Shown one piece after another: positions 7,803 to 17,803 of a stretch of DNA of 28,151 nt. The position numbers and the translations under genes are program-made. The notes under the pieces were generated by a model, which worked only from the letters and a program-made list of their open reading frames with translations, made no database searches and had not been told where the DNA came from. Origin of the DNA: Nemertoderma westbladi (taxonomy: Eukaryota > Xenacoelomorpha > Nemertodermatida > Nemertodermatidae); contig JAUCBJ010005696.1 in NCBI GenBank assembly GCA_032718475.1, positions 1 through 28,151 on the forward strand, given 5' to 3'. Every line of letters begins with the position of its first letter. Within the stretch, counting starts at the first letter, position 1.

Positions 7803-9014
7803 GGGGGGGGGGGGGGGGGTTCAATATGACCCACCCGTGGTTTTTTGTTATAATTCTGAAACAAACGCAGTTGGGAATCTGAAATTCCATGCCTTTTCCT
7901 AAAAATCTATTGTCTTCCTAGTAGAGAAAACCATTTTCAAAAATATTGGGTAGTTTTCGAGTTATACAGTAGCACCATTTTTTATCCCTAGTTTTGGCAC
8001 TTTTTTGAGCCTTTTTTTGAAAATCACATTTCAGTAAATATGATTTGTAACATCTCTATTTTTGATTTACACCGGTTTTTTGGTGTTAGCAATTGGATGG
8101 AATTCATATAAATTGATTTCGAAATTTCAAACTTGTTTTTTTCGGCGGGTGCGAAAATTTGGTGCCAGCACCAAATTTTGAAATACTGTATGACAATTTT
8201 GTAAATTGATTGTTTGAAACTTGTATTTTACTCAATTGGGGTTTTTTTGGGTCCTGGTTTCGATGGAATATATAAGAGATGCACCAAACGCGTCAAACTT
8301 GTATTTTTCGGTGCTGTGTGCAAATTTTGGTGCTAGCACGAAATTTTGAAAATCCATTCAATAGATAAAATTGCTTGTGACAATTAATTTTTTGCGTTTT
8401 ATATTATATATTTATTATTATATATTTTATGAGGGTCTTGAATCCGATGGAATCAATAAAAACAGAACTGGACATCGCAAACTTGTACTTTTTGGTGATG
8501 GGTACGAAATTTGGTGCTAGCACCAAAATTTGCCAAATTACGCCGACAAATACAGTAGCAATGATCTGGCATATTAGAAATGTATTCCATTAGAATCAGC
8601 GCCCTAGAAAACCTGAAAATGTGAATTTATAGCATCGTATAAGTGAATTAAAAATTTTGTGTTCTAACTGAAAAGTGCTGGTTACTTGTTTTTTTCATTT
8701 TTTTCCTACGCACAGAGGAGTTAACAGCCATTTATAGTAATCATATCATTTTTAAATATTTTCCAATGTACTTTGCGCCCCAGAAAACCTGTATTGAAAA
8801 ACAATTAGCCGAAAAATGTAACTTTCAAATTTTGTGAAAATTGTGCACTACTTGTAATTTTGGTGCTGCAATATAACCACCCCAGTACATTTCGTCGTTT
8901 TTCGGTCAGAGCCAGACTAGTGATACCTATGTACAAATAAAAAATCAGAGACGTTTTCGTAAAAATTTGTAGATTTAAGATATGACCACCCCCCCCCCCC
9001 CCCCCCCCCCCCCC
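7803..9014. repeat. Noncoding repeat region between poly-G and poly-C with three ~170-185 bp units
   Basis: Starts with 17 G (7803-7819) and ends with 26 C (8989-9014). Three diverged units carry, in order, GATGGAAT, CAAACTTGT, TTTTTCGGTG and the palindrome TTTGGTGCTAGCACCAAA (cores at 8161, 8329 and 8513; spacing 168 and 184). Another pair of short repeats (GCGCCCTAGAAAACCTG and GCGCCCCAGAAAACCTG) lies at about 8600 and 8775. ATATGACC(C)ACCC occurs near both ends. No credible coding frame. Confidence 0.7.
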
Positions 9015-9047
9015 AGCGGTATTTGTACAACATTTTATACCCCGGTA

Positions 9048-9164
9048 CTAATAGGGTTAAAGGACACTGGCCTTGAAGATGCGGATGATCTAGCAAATGT
9101 CATGGGTGATGGTAGGGAGTTGTGGCTTCGAAATTTTGTCCACAAGCCGGCACAGCATTCTTAA
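9048..9164 (+). pseudogene. Possible LINE C-terminal fragment
   Basis: After the proline run encoded by the poly-C, the frame reads LIGLKDTGLEDADDLANVM and ends about 20 residues later. This resembles the extreme C-terminus of some LINE ORF2 proteins ('DTG....DLA..M.DR..W...V'). It is short, has no neighbouring LINE sequence, and could be chance. Low confidence. Confidence 0.25.
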
Positions 9165-9609
9165 TATATTTAATATATATGTAATATAATGCAGCATGCC
9201 GATAGTACTGTGTAATACAGTAGATAATAATCCGATGTAACATACGATCTCTACCACACCATGCCCTGTTTCACAATTAATTTCAAGCAGGATTGCTTGT
9301 TCCGTTTATTAAATAACACTATACTAATATTCAAGGCTTATTAATACAAGAATACTAATACTAATTCAAACTACCGTACCGGTATATGGTAACTAATTTA
9401 CTGTATGCACTGTAGGTATGTCTATATATATTTGAGATAAATATAAGCTAGAACTCAATGGAATGTGAAATATAGCAGGATCCGATGTGAATGTTTTTAA
9501 CATTTCAGAATCCGTATCTGAATATTATTCGGTTGAGCCCATAAGCTATCATATATTATATATAGGCCATATTCCTTTGTCTATGTCTATATTTATTTAT
9601 TTATGAATA
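9165..9609. other. AT-rich spacer
   Basis: AT-rich sequence with several TATATA-type runs just ahead of the PHD-finger pseudogene. No frame or structured RNA recognised. Confidence 0.4.
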
Positions 9610-11160
9610 ATGTCGAAGAGATTAAACAAACTTAACCCATCTGGAATTTTTAATCAAAACTGTCAATCTAATACTGTTTATTGTGGCTCATGTCAATTTT
9701 GGTTCCATATAAAGTGTGAGAGACTCACTAAAGAAGACTTAGGTACATTGGAATTGGCCCCACAAGATTACCACTGTGCCCAATGTATATGCGACAATAC
9801 AGAAAATATAAATTATGGCCAATCTATAGATCGCATATATACCTCATCTCTTGAAGGATTAACTTACTTATAAAAAGCTGTCTCAGTGGATTTGATTTTA
9901 ATACGAAACAAAGACTTCATTGTTCCTTCTTGTATGGCCTATTTCAACAGGAATTTTCACGATATCGATATGTTAGCCCAACATTTATTGCATACCTATG
10001 GGAAAGGAAGTAAACATTTATGTCCAGTAGTTGTAACAGGTGATTGGTAATTTTTTTCAGCACTGTCAGTTGCATTAACAGGCAATAAAGGATGTGCTGT
10101 AGAGCTACGTTATCGAACTTGTTAAGAGATGATTAAGCATGCTGTGCTGATTATTATAAGGAGCAGAACACATCATCATATGTGGATTTAGATAAAGTCT
10201 TCCCAGATTATTCAAAATCATCTCTTGACTGTTCAAGAATCAGGGCATTTTCTTCAGCGTGGAAGTTTTGTGGAGCTGCATCTGTAATAGGGATTCCTAT
10301 TCACTTTGTTTATCCACCTGTCAATGGTCTTATGGATGCATGCAGTCGTACTCTGAACAGAACATTTAAGCCACGGCCTTATGGTATGGCAAAATCTAGT
10401 TCTTGTCCATCATTTCCTATATATATATATATTGTGGTATGGAATCCAGCACCATTTGGACACCTAACCATTTCGTTCCCTTATTACAACTACAAGTTCA
10501 TTCACAAAACTCCCCAGTAATTGTATCTGACTCTCCAACTAGTAATATACCTTGCCGTGACAAATGTAAAAGAAAGTTGGACTTTGACATCGAAGTAGAG
10601 CAGCCAGTACCATTACTTACCTCTACTCCTTTGAAGGATGAATCTATTGTTGAAGACATACATACTACTGTAGAGCTCTGTAAAAGCACCAACAGAAGTT
10701 ATTGAGGCATCGCCCATACCAGATTGTTTTATGAAAATTGATGAAATTTTACATTTTTACAATTTTACTGGATAATACATTTACCAGAACTGTATATGAC
10801 AGTGTTCCTTCTGGTATCAAAAACAATGTTTTCTTTATTATTAATAATGAAAATAATATTAATCGGAAAACCCTGGGATTAAGAGCTAACTACTCTGATG
10901 ATTGCGGGGTTTGGTCTTCAAATTCTGTTAAAAAATTGAGTCTCGTTGTTGAATCCAGAAGTGATTCTAGCAGTCAGAAAACGTTAAGATCTATTATTAT
11001 TCGTAATGGTCTCTATGGCACGATGGCTACTCGAAATGGAAAGTTAATATTCCAGCCTCTGGAACCACAGCCTTTGGTGGATATGATTGTATAAATGTAT
11101 ATATCAATAGGTATTATGCTACTTTGAAAAGTAATAAACGTTATAAGCATATATAACATT
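9610..11160 (+). pseudogene. Decayed transposon-type gene, 5' part: PHD finger plus vertnin/OTU-like region
   Basis: Several plus-strand frames join into one broken protein. First (9610-9872) is a PHD-like zinc finger: NCQSN, then CGSCQFWFHIKCE and YHCAQC. Then come fragments of a region I associate with vertnin/OTU-like proteins: LSVALTGN and AVELRYRT (about 10064-10120), VYPPVNGLMDA and LNRTFKPRP (10182-10400), and TPNHFVPLLQLQV in a shifted frame (10458-10500). A last frame (10738-11094) has VPSGIKNNVFFI, DDCGVW and PLEPQP, and runs in another frame into INRYYATLKSN before it is cut near 11160. At least five frame shifts or stops make it non-functional. Its continuation appears at 19280. 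Family name tentative; shared ancestry of the pieces is likely. Confidence 0.6.
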
Positions 11161-11216
11161 ATATAGCGTGTCATGAGTTTCGAATTTATACATGGAAATC
11201 TCGAAATTATTTCAAA

Positions 11217-12492
11217 TTGTTTATTTATTGTTTATTGAAATGGTTTTAGGTATTCATTAGAAGTGAAAATCAGCTCTACCATGGAGAACTCGACGAGCGC
11301 ACCAAATAAAATATACAATACAATAAAATACATATTATACTTAAAAAAGGTTAATTTGATTGATTGTAATTCTGTTTAAAAAGAAATGTCGGATAAAAAA
11401 CACTGAACGCTCCTGCAGGCTGTGTGTGTAACCCCGGGCAGCCCAGTTGGTCTGGAATGTCGCTCAGATATGTATCTAATTTTAGTTTAAATATTTCGAG
11501 ACTGCAGCCAGTCAGGTCTCGTATCTCCTTTGGCAATGAGTTAAATAGTTGCGGTCCAGTAACCACCAAGCTATTCTCGTGCAGATTGTAGACGTTTGAT
11601 TTGCAATTTTGTAGTAAGGTTGGAATCTGGCAGTTTGTACCCCATCACGAACTAGATTTCAGGGTGATTGGTTTGTTTGATAAATTGGGAACGAGGTTTT
11701 CCAATATCTTCCATACGTAAATGACGATGTAGCGTTCCCTGCGCCGTTCCAGCGTGTTTATCTTTAATTGCTTAAGGCGTTCCCAGTAGTTAAGCTTGTT
11801 CATTCCTTGGATTCTCCTCGTGACTGATCATTGTACTTCTTCTATTCTTTGAGTCTCGTGTATATTATTGTTCGGATACCACAGCTGACAACAGTAGTAG
11901 AGTTTAGATTGTACTAAAGATGTGAACAGTGTTTTCATTGTTAGCGGGTCGCATACTGTGAAAACACGTAGAATCCAGCCACATAGTTGCTTAGCGTCTC
12001 GACATGTGCTTTCAATGTGGATCTTGAAATTGCCAGTATGGCTCATGTTGATTCCAAGGTCCTTTACATCTTCATTGACTATTACAGTTTCATTACCCCC
12101 AGTGTCTCTATTTATAAACGTGTAGTTTACGCCCTGGTCTAGGCTGGGGTTCTGTGTTGGTGTATAGCGCAGGCACTCAAATTTATCGCAATGCAGTTCC
12201 ATGCCATTGTTATCGGCCCAGTCGTATATCGTGGCAAGATCTTCTTGGATCTTATTATCCGTGGTTGATGATGTAACTGGACCCGACACCCTGGTATCAT
12301 CGGCAAAGGAAGTTATTTTATTTGTTGTATTATGGTCGATGTCGTTCATCAGAATGATAAAAAGGAGAGGTCCTAGCACAGAACTTTGAATAACTCCACT
12401 TATAATGTCTTTCCAGGCTGAGCTCGCTCCGTTCAGAACTATTCGTTGCTTCCTGTTTGAGAGAAAGTTCCACAACCAGCACCCGAGCTGCC
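11217..12492 (-). mobile_element. CR1-like LINE, 3' half (RT core to 3' tail)
   Basis: Minus-strand remainder of a LINE cut by the Gypsy element. From about 12490 downward it reads QLGCWLWNFLSNRKQRIVLNG, then SGVIQSSVLGPLLFIILMND and the RT active site as FADD (SFADDTRVSG), then the thumb and C-terminal region down to 11828. A frame break follows, then LKQL.IN.LERRRERY and VTGPQLFNSLPKEIRDL (11569-11351). The 3' end has an AATAAAC-type repeat tail (plus-strand 11217-11237). These signatures fit the CR1-like/Jockey superfamily. The upper end of the 12544-11828 frame is LTR sequence, not LINE. Confidence 0.82.
12488..12492. repeat. Target-site duplication of Gypsy-1, left copy
   Basis: CTGCC immediately before the 5' LTR; repeated at 17799-17803 after the 3' LTR. 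The sequence lies inside a Gln-Leu coding context of the LINE reverse transcriptase. Confidence 0.92.
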
Positions 12493-12741
12493 TGTAACCC
12501 TCATTATCATTCCTAATATATTTCATATTGATTACACCATTCACACAGGCAGTTTGACCTTTGACATCCTACCGTACTGGCATGCTATTATATATATATG
12601 TAATGTAGGCCTATATAAATCGATTAATTCATTCTGTGTGTGCGACGGTAATCAGTAATATACATATGCCTAATATTGGACAATAAAATTGGAATAAAGA
12701 ATTTCTGTGTACCGGTAACAAACTGTTTCCTCGCGCCCACA
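12493..12741 (+). repeat. 5' LTR of Gypsy-1
   Basis: 249 bp, TGTAACCC to GCGCCCACA. It contains a TATATAAAT box at 12612-12620 and two AATAAA signals at 12682-12687 and 12693-12698. The TA-repeat at about 12589-12599 is 6 bp longer than in the 3' LTR. Confidence 0.95.
12612..12620 (+). promoter_or_regulatory. Putative TATA box of the LTR promoter
   Basis: TATATAAAT about 70 bp before the first AATAAA in the same LTR, next to the TAGGCCTA palindrome. The arrangement fits U3-R, though the transcription start cannot be seen. Confidence 0.5.
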
Positions 12742-12760
12742 TTTGGTGACCCAGACGATC
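12742..12760 (+). other. Primer-binding region of Gypsy-1
   Basis: TTTGGTGACCCAGACGATC follows the LTR directly. The TGG near its start would pair with a tRNA CCA end. I cannot name the tRNA. Confidence 0.5.
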
Positions 12761-12850
12761 CTGTCAGCACTCAGCAGTTTTTCAGTAGGACTATTTATAC
12801 AGTATTCAGCAAATACCGGTAATTCCGAACTATACTCCACAATTTACAAG

Positions 12851-14272
12851 ATGCCGAATCTTAACACATTCTGGAAAGCCGAACTGCTTGAAACATTGAA
12901 GCGGCTGAATAGCCACGATGACACGTACATCGCGCCGCAACTCAAATCAGAGATTATCGACGCTCTAATGAAAGAGAACCCTTCAGCAGTCGAGTTTCTG
13001 CTGAAAGCGGGCGCAACTGAAGCTGCTACGGGTAGCAGTTCATTCGATGCGCCTTCACATAATACTCCATATCAGAAACTACGATTGCAGGAATTTTATG
13101 CGAAAGATGTTCGGGTGTGGTTCGCGCAAGCAGAGGCGGTTCTGCTCGGACAAAGTGCGGTATCGATGAATGCGAATATCCTGGCGGCCATTCCAACTGA
13201 GTCTATCCTTGAGGCAGGGGTAGATTTAGACGAAAGTTACGATATCATTAAACATAACATTATAGTCCACTTAGCCGATAGTGACGAACGACGTTTCCGC
13301 AAACTCTTGGTCTCTCATGAGCTGGGAGATAGAAAACCATCGGCGGCATTAAGACAGATGCAACGTTTAGCACCGGGTGCTTCCAACGATAAACTCATTC
13401 GCATACGATTCCTTGAGATTCTACCAGAGACAGTCTCAATCGTCCTCTCCACTCTTGGGGAGCTGCCACTCGACAAGTTGGCTGAAGTTGCCGACAAGAT
13501 GGTGGAGCAGCAGCAGGACCAGTCTGCCAGCCACGGTTTATCTGCTGCAGCTGCTCCCATCTCTCACATCACGAAGATCTCCCAATTACAGGAATCCAAC
13601 CTCGCTCTCCTGAACACTCAGAAACAGTTAGCCGATCAGATTGCTCAGATAACCACGGAGTTGCGTTCTCTGTCTGACAATCGTGGCCGTTACCAGGGCC
13701 GCAGCCGCTACCAGGGCCGATCTCAATCTCGCGGCCGCAGCGGTTCCTCCCACCGACGTTCATCCGACTACAACCCGGACGGCTCACTCTGTTACTACCA
13801 CTATCGTTTCGGTCGGGAATCCCACAAGTGTAAACCGCCCTGCTCCTGGAGGCAGCCAACCCCCAGCGACTGTAGTGCCCCGGCTCCAGAGCGGAGCAAT
13901 CATCCCCACTATACTAGTAGCTCTAGGAATCGCAGTGCACTTAATGCTGTATATGTATCATCAGATACTGTAGGTACGTTCCTTGTTGATTCAGGAAGTG
14001 ACTTCTCAATTTTACCACAATCTTATATTAGTCTGTTGAACAAGTTCAAACCCAAAACATCACATACTTTGACAGCTGCAAATCAGTCCAATATTAATAT
14101 TTTTGGTGAAGGTGAGCTTGAATTTTCGGTTTCTGAGTTAGACGACCAAACATTTAAGTGGACATTTATTGCCGAGGTTAGTAGCCGATGTTATCCAACC
14201 CATTCTCGGATTAGATTTTTTGAAATATTTTCATGTGAACTTAGATTGTGCACAATTTACAGTGTATTTTAA
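12851..14272 (+). CDS. gag: Gypsy-1 Gag with start of protease
   Basis: The frame is open from the primer-binding region, but the first ATG is at 12851 (AAGATGCC), giving 473 codons. The first ~270 residues are capsid-like and helical (KAELLETLKRLN, FLLKAGATE, ADSDERRF). An Arg-Gly-rich stretch (GRYQGRSRYQGRSQSRGR) at about 13687-13740 is followed by a zinc-knuckle variant CYYHYRFGRESHKCKPPC (13792-13845; C-x2-H-x9-C-x3-C), typical of some metazoan Gypsy lineages. The protease begins after it, with FLVDSGSDFSILP (DSG at 13988-13996). The frame then leaves the protease homology near 14165-14190 and runs to a stop at 14272; the rest of the protease is in the next frame. Gag would form virus-like particles in the cytoplasm. 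Confidence 0.9.
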   Translation: MPNLNTFWKAELLETLKRLNSHDDTYIAPQLKSEIIDALMKENPSAVEFLLKAGATEAATGSSSFDAPSHNTPYQKLRLQEFYAKDVRVWFAQAEAVLLGQSAVSMNANILAAIPTESILEAGVDLDESYDIIKHNIIVHLADSDERRFRKLLVSHELGDRKPSAALRQMQRLAPGASNDKLIRIRFLEILPETVSIVLSTLGELPLDKLAEVADKMVEQQQDQSASHGLSAAAAPISHITKISQLQESNLALLNTQKQLADQIAQITTELRSLSDNRGRYQGRSRYQGRSQSRGRSGSSHRRSSDYNPDGSLCYYHYRFGRESHKCKPPCSWRQPTPSDCSAPAPERSNHPHYTSSSRNRSALNAVYVSSDTVGTFLVDSGSDFSILPQSYISLLNKFKPKTSHTLTAANQSNINIFGEGELEFSVSELDDQTFKWTFIAEVSSRCYPTHSRIRFFEIFSCELRLCTIYSVF

Positions 14273-16313
14273 TCAATTTGAACCTACATTTAGGGAATCA
14301 CGGAAATCAGGTGCGCCTAGTAATAACGGCAACACGAATAGTGTATTTTCAAGTAAAACTAGATTTTCTAGCTCCAATAACGGTACCGGTACATTATCTA
14401 ATAATATGGAACTATTTTTATTGTGGTTTAAGTATATCATATTTCCCATTATGTGGCTATGTTCGTCCAAGTCCATATGGTCTAACTTAGTCTTTAGTGC
14501 AGGTATTTTATTTTGTTTATTAAGTGTTATCGCAGTACCGTGGATGTGTGGTGTATATGATGCCAGTTCGCATTCCAATGTGTTTTTAATTACATCACAT
14601 AGAGTTGAAAGTATCACATCTGATATTAATCCACAATTAAGCAAAATTTTGAACAAGTATGGCGACGTTTTCAAACCCAAATTAGCTACTGAATTTGTGA
14701 ATCACTCTGTCGAACACCATATAGTAACGGAAGGACAACCTTGTTTCGCAAAGCCACGCCTTTTATACGGAGCTTCTAACGAATTTGACAATTTATTACG
14801 ACAGGGTATTGTTAAACGTAGTGAGTCCCCATGGGCTACACCATTACATTGTGTAAAGAAACCAGATGGCAGTATCCGACCTTGTGGTGACTATAGAAAA
14901 TTGAACAGTATGACTGTACGCGATAATTATCCAATGCCAAACATTGCGGATATAACTGATAAATTTAGAGGGTGCAAGATTTTCAGTAAAATAGATCTCG
15001 AAAAGGCCTATTATCAGGTTCCAATGGCTAAAAACGATATCTTAAAAACGGCAATTACAACCCCATTTGGACTTTTTCTTTTCACACGTATGCCTTTTGG
15101 TCTGCGTAATGCCAGTCAAACCTTTCAAAGGTTGATTGACACTACACTGTACGACATCAATTGTGCAGTTGGATACATAGATGATATATTGGTTGCAAGT
15201 CCTAGCATAGAGCAGCACCATAAAGACATTCAACTCGTTCTAGAACGTTTACGAAAATTTAGTCCAACAGCTAAACGCTCGAAATGCGAATTTTTTAAAC
15301 GTGAAGTAAATTTTCTTGGTTTCACTATTTCGGATACAGGTGTAAAACCAATCAAATCAAAGATAGTTGCCATGGCAAATTTTCCAGAGCCCAAAAATCG
15401 ATCATCATTGCGTCGGTTCCTCGGAATGGCAGGTTACTATCATAGATTTGTGCCGAATTTTTCTGACGTTGCAGCGCCTCTAACTGATCTAAATAAAAAT
15501 AAGTTTGACATCCCCAAAAATTTCGAAATGTCAGCTGAAGCAAAACAGGCTTTTTCAAAATTAAAGAAGAGTCTTCAAAATGCTGTAACTTTATCATTTC
15601 CAAAGCCTGACGCTCCTGTAACCTTGACAACAGACGCGTCAGACCAGGCGGTTGGTGCCGTCATCCACCAAGTTGTAAATAATGTATCTGAACCGGTCAG
15701 TTTCTTTTCAAAAAAATTGTCTGAAACTGAACAGAGAAAGTCAGCTTTCAACAAAGAGCTGTTAGCGATTTATCTTGCTCTCAAACATAACGATTGGCTT
15801 TTAGGTCAGCACATTACAATTTTTACAGACCATAAGCCACTTGTAAATTGTTTAGGGATGAAAAATCCCACACCCCAACAAACCTGTTGGCTCTCATACA
15901 TTTCTGAGTACAACTGTCAAATTAAATATATAGCGGGAGCCAAAAATATTGTACCTGATTCTTTATCACGCCCCCTAGCGGCCATATTTTTTGATACAAA
16001 TGATAATTCGAAACTAGCCACTGCTCAAAAGCAAGATAAATCGCTACAAAGTTTCTTTCAGTCAACTACTTTACCTTTACAATACGCACATTTAGAAGAT
16101 GGTAATATCCTAGTGTGCGACAAATCAAAAGGCCATAATCGACCATGCTTACCTTCAATTTTGCCACATCATATTTTTGATAAATTTCATGAACTTTCTC
16201 ATGCTGGACCAGATGGTACTTTCAATTTAATAAGTAACTGCTACACTGGAATGCGACACGAAATTAAAATGTGGGCGAAAGCTTGCCAAAAGTGCCAACA
16301 GTCTAAAATTTAA
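14169..16313 (+). pseudogene. pol: Gypsy-1 Pol, first part: protease end, RT, RNase H, integrase zinc domain
   Basis: Starts within the protease (VADVIQPILGLDFL) in a frame one base forward of gag, so there is no own start codon to trust. Residues 81-98 and 105-128 are two hydrophobic stretches in a ~100-residue linker before the RT, which is unusual. RT follows: ESPWATPLHCVKKPDGSIRP, DLEKAYYQVP, MPFGLRNASQTFQ and the active site YIDD (15174-15185). RNase H has TTDASDQAVGAV, KELLAI and TDHKPL. The integrase HHCC domain ends CQKCQQSKI, then TAA (16311-16313). The catalytic part continues in the same frame after the stop, so one nonsense change separates them. It would copy RNA to DNA in cytoplasmic particles. 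Confidence 0.9.
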
Positions 16314-17219
16314 ACGCATATGAAAACTGCTGTAGAAACGATCCCGACTAACAGTCGCTTTGAAACTGTACATATAGATTTAGTAGGTCCTCTACCGGTG
16401 TCCAAAGGACACAAGTATTTACTCACTATCATTGATAGGTTTACTAGGTGGCCTGAAGTAGTCCCCCTAAAAGATATTACGACAGAAATAGTTGCCCAAG
16501 CTTTCCTTTTCAATTGGGTAAGCCGGTTCGGTGTGCCACGTACTGTCATTACGGATCGCGGCGCACAATTTGAGTCAGCAGTTTGGAGCTCTCTAATGAA
16601 GTCCCTTGGCACAAAACGGCGTCGTACAACTGCTTATCACCCGTCCTGTAACGGGACTATAGAATGTTTTCACAGTCAGTTAAAAAATTCCCTTCGATCA
16701 AAATGTAATTCAACCTATTGGTTTGATGAACTACCATTGGTTTTGTTGTGTTTGCGCTCTAATATCGGAGTGCACAAGTTTTCGCCTGCACAACTGGTAT
16801 ATGGCGCAGAGCTTCAATTACCAGGTCAATTTTTCGAATTTTCGGACAAGTCTGATAAGTTCGATAATTTTAACTGGCATAATTTCATATCTCGGCTCTT
16901 CGAGAAAGTTGATAATTTTCAGAGTCCGGTTAGAAAATATAAATCAAAAGCATCAATCCCCAAAGAATTGTCTGAAGCAACTCATGTCTGGGTAAAAGAA
17001 CCTAAGAAAACTGGATCATTGAAACCGCTTTATGCGGGACCGTATAGAGTAGTTTCGCGAGATAGTAAAACTATCGACATAGAACGCCATTCAAAAATTG
17101 AAAAGTTGACGCTCGACAGAGTGAAACCAGTTGTTTCTGAATGTGTGAACTACACTAAACCGAAAACGAAAAAGTGTGTAACATTTTCATTAATTGAAAC
17201 TATCCACATTTCTGATTGA
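16314..17219 (+). pseudogene. pol: Gypsy-1 Pol, second part: integrase catalytic and C-terminal domains
   Basis: In frame with the preceding part after the TAA. The catalytic triad is complete: D in HIDLVGP (about 16377), D in VITDRGAQF, and E in NGTIECFHSQ, with exactly 35 residues between the last two (D,D-35-E). The C-terminal domain has YAGPYRVV, the GPY/F module, and then a basic tail; no chromodomain is seen. An ATG at 16320 could start a separate integrase, but a stop between the zinc domain and the core is more likely a mutation. This enzyme would join the DNA copy to the genome. Confidence 0.88.
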
Positions 17220-17555
17220 ACTAAAACCATTAAGATCCAATCATTAAAATCCAACGGTATTGCGTTTAACATATGCTTACCTATTTTGTTGTAGTCGTGC
17301 TGTTTTTGTTTATTCCGGATAGGTGCGTATCACCGCGGAATTAATTTTCTGTACAAAATGTATTAATATGTGGTAATAATTCAATATTTAAATAATATGA
17401 ACGTGTTGCCAATTTTTTTTCTCAAACATATCTAGGCGATTTCCGTTAGTTTTTTTTTCATATACCTTTAATTAGTTTCTTAATTAAAGCCTACAATATG
17501 ATTAGTTTCTTGATTAATGTTAACCATAGTGCTCCGCACTTAATGAAGGGAGCCA
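17220..17555 (+). other. Gypsy-1 3' noncoding stretch with purine tract
   Basis: No envelope or other frame. It is AT-rich, with a local repeat of TTAGTTTCTTAATTAA and TTAGTTTCTTGATTAA near 17472-17516. The purine run GAAGGGAG (17546-17552), just before the LTR, would be the plus-strand primer. Confidence 0.65.
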
Positions 17556-17798
17556 TGTAACCCTCATTATCATTCCTAATATATTTCATATTGATTACAC
17601 CATTCACACAGGCAGTTTGACCTTTGACATCCTACTGTACTGGCATGCTATTATATGTAATGTAGGCCTATATAAATCGATTAATTCATTCTGTGTGTGC
17701 GACGGTAATCAGTAATATACATATGCCTAATATTGGACAATAAAATTGGAATAAAGAATTTCTGTGTACCGGTAACAAACTGTTTCCTCGCACCCACA
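17556..17798 (+). repeat. 3' LTR of Gypsy-1
   Basis: 243 bp. Compared with the 5' LTR by eye it has C to T at CCTAC(C/T)GTAC, G to A at CGC(G/A)CCC, and three fewer TA units. Both substitutions lie at CpG sites. Confidence 0.95.
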
Positions 17799-17803
17799 CT
17801 GCC
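17799..17803. repeat. Target-site duplication of Gypsy-1, right copy
   Basis: CTGCC, identical to 12488-12492. The LINE coding sequence resumes directly after it (IGGQ on the minus strand). Confidence 0.92.

Larger units (their letters stand above)
12493..17798 (+). mobile_element. Complete Gypsy-type LTR retrotransposon (Gypsy-1)
   Basis: 5306 bp with 5' LTR (12493-12741), primer-binding region, gag with nucleocapsid and protease, RT, RNase H, integrase, a 336-bp 3' untranslated stretch, purine-rich tract and 3' LTR (17556-17798). The order RT-RNase H-integrase is that of Gypsy/Metaviridae. There is no envelope gene and no chromodomain. The LTRs start TG and end CA, with CTGCC duplications outside. 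The LTRs differ by two substitutions, both at CpG sites, and by a 6-bp TA-repeat length change, so it inserted recently. It sits head-on inside the minus-strand LINE. One frame break in the protease and one stop in the integrase suggest it is now defective, unless they are sequencing errors. Confidence 0.95.

Noticed and set aside
12488-12544. N-terminal part of the 238-codon minus frame as LINE protein
   Set aside because: Its first ~17 residues are read from the Gypsy-1 LTR; LINE homology starts only at QLGCWLW.
16314-17219. Independent integrase gene starting at 16320
   Set aside because: It is in the same frame as the upstream Pol with only one stop between; separate initiation is less likely than a nonsense change.
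17220-17555. Envelope gene in Gypsy-1
   Set aside because: No frame of useful length and no signal peptide or membrane segment in this stretch.
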